Assembly: GCA_013043915.1 (NCBI GenBank)
Contig: JABEVH010000283.1
Span: forward strand, 1 to 5,887
DNA: 5,887 nucleotides
Direction: 5' to 3'
Origin: Pseudomonadales bacterium
Lineage (GTDB): Bacteria; Pseudomonadota; Gammaproteobacteria; Pseudomonadales; Moraxellaceae
A program made the translations under genes and the position numbers. Position 1 is the first letter of the stretch. The number at the start of each line of letters is the position of its first letter. Below, in pieces: positions 5,842 to 5,887 of the stretch. A model generated the notes under the pieces. The model ran no database searches and was not told the origin of the DNA. It saw nothing but the letters and a program-made list of their open reading frames with translations.

Positions 5842-5854
5842 CGGGAATTTGATT

Positions 5855-5882
5855 TTGACTTAGATTTCACTTGCAATATACA
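5855..5882 (+). promoter_or_regulatory. Sigma70-like promoter pointing out of the window
   Basis: TTGACT (5855-5860), a 16-nt spacer and TATACA (5877-5882) form a good sigma70-type promoter on the + strand, in an AT-rich stretch. It would transcribe a gene beyond the right edge, divergent from ubiG; gyrA is a guess from E. coli gene order. Confidence 0.5.
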
Positions 5883-5887
5883 GAACG

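Larger units (their letters stand above)
5655..5887. other. Non-coding region upstream of ubiG, reaching the window edge
   Basis: I see no convincing gene in these 233 nt. The left part would carry the minus-strand promoter and leader of ubiG. The middle holds an IS605-like end sequence, and the last 33 nt contain a + strand promoter pointing out of the window. In E. coli gyrA lies divergently next to ubiG, so the downstream gene may be gyrA, but no coding sequence of it is present to confirm this. Confidence 0.5.

Noticed and set aside
1..5887. CRISPR array, tRNA or rRNA gene, toxin-antitoxin or defence system
   Set aside because: No regularly spaced repeats, no tRNA-like fold or rRNA sequence noticed, and essentially all sequence is accounted for by recognised housekeeping genes.

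Overview
The window holds conserved housekeeping genes of a gammaproteobacterium of roughly 50% GC. Three things point to the Pseudomonadales/Oceanospirillales side (Pseudomonas, Marinobacter, Halomonadaceae) rather than the enterics: SMC-type scpA and scpB, a MupP-type phosphatase, and a ubiG-mupP-yciK gene order like the one I recall from Pseudomonas. I cannot name a genus from sequence alone.

Layout. On the + strand (1-2518) lie the 3' end of trpS, then scpA, scpB and rluB. scpA/scpB overlap by 4 nt and scpB/rluB by 8 nt, so this is a tightly coupled operon. rluB meets a minus-strand GGDEF diguanylate cyclase gene (2515-3420) tail to tail, with a 4-nt overlap of the coding ends. A 116-nt AT-rich gap (3421-3536) holds a strong imperfect hairpin just upstream of the ribosome binding site of the cyclase gene. 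Next comes a second minus-strand operon, transcribed ubiG, mupP, yciK (5654 down to 3537), with 4-nt and 8-nt overlaps. The right edge (5655-5887) is non-coding. It holds candidate ubiG promoters on the minus strand, a sequence resembling the right-end hairpin of IS200/IS605 tnpB elements, and a good sigma70-like promoter on the + strand that would drive a gene beyond the window.

How the genes work together. ScpA and ScpB are the kleisin and kite subunits of the SMC condensin, and RluB modifies 23S rRNA; this cluster is widely conserved. UbiG performs the two O-methylations of ubiquinone synthesis. MupP dephosphorylates MurNAc-6-phosphate in the cell-wall recycling route that bypasses de novo UDP-MurNAc synthesis. 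YciK is a short-chain dehydrogenase of unclear substrate that commonly sits beside them. The cyclase has an intact active site and an apparent inhibitory site and resembles, from memory, P. aeruginosa PA3177.

I found no clear undescribed system. The items most worth a second look are the leader hairpin of the cyclase gene, the IS605-like end in the ubiG upstream region, and two 8-base homopolymer tracts near the starts of mupP and yciK.
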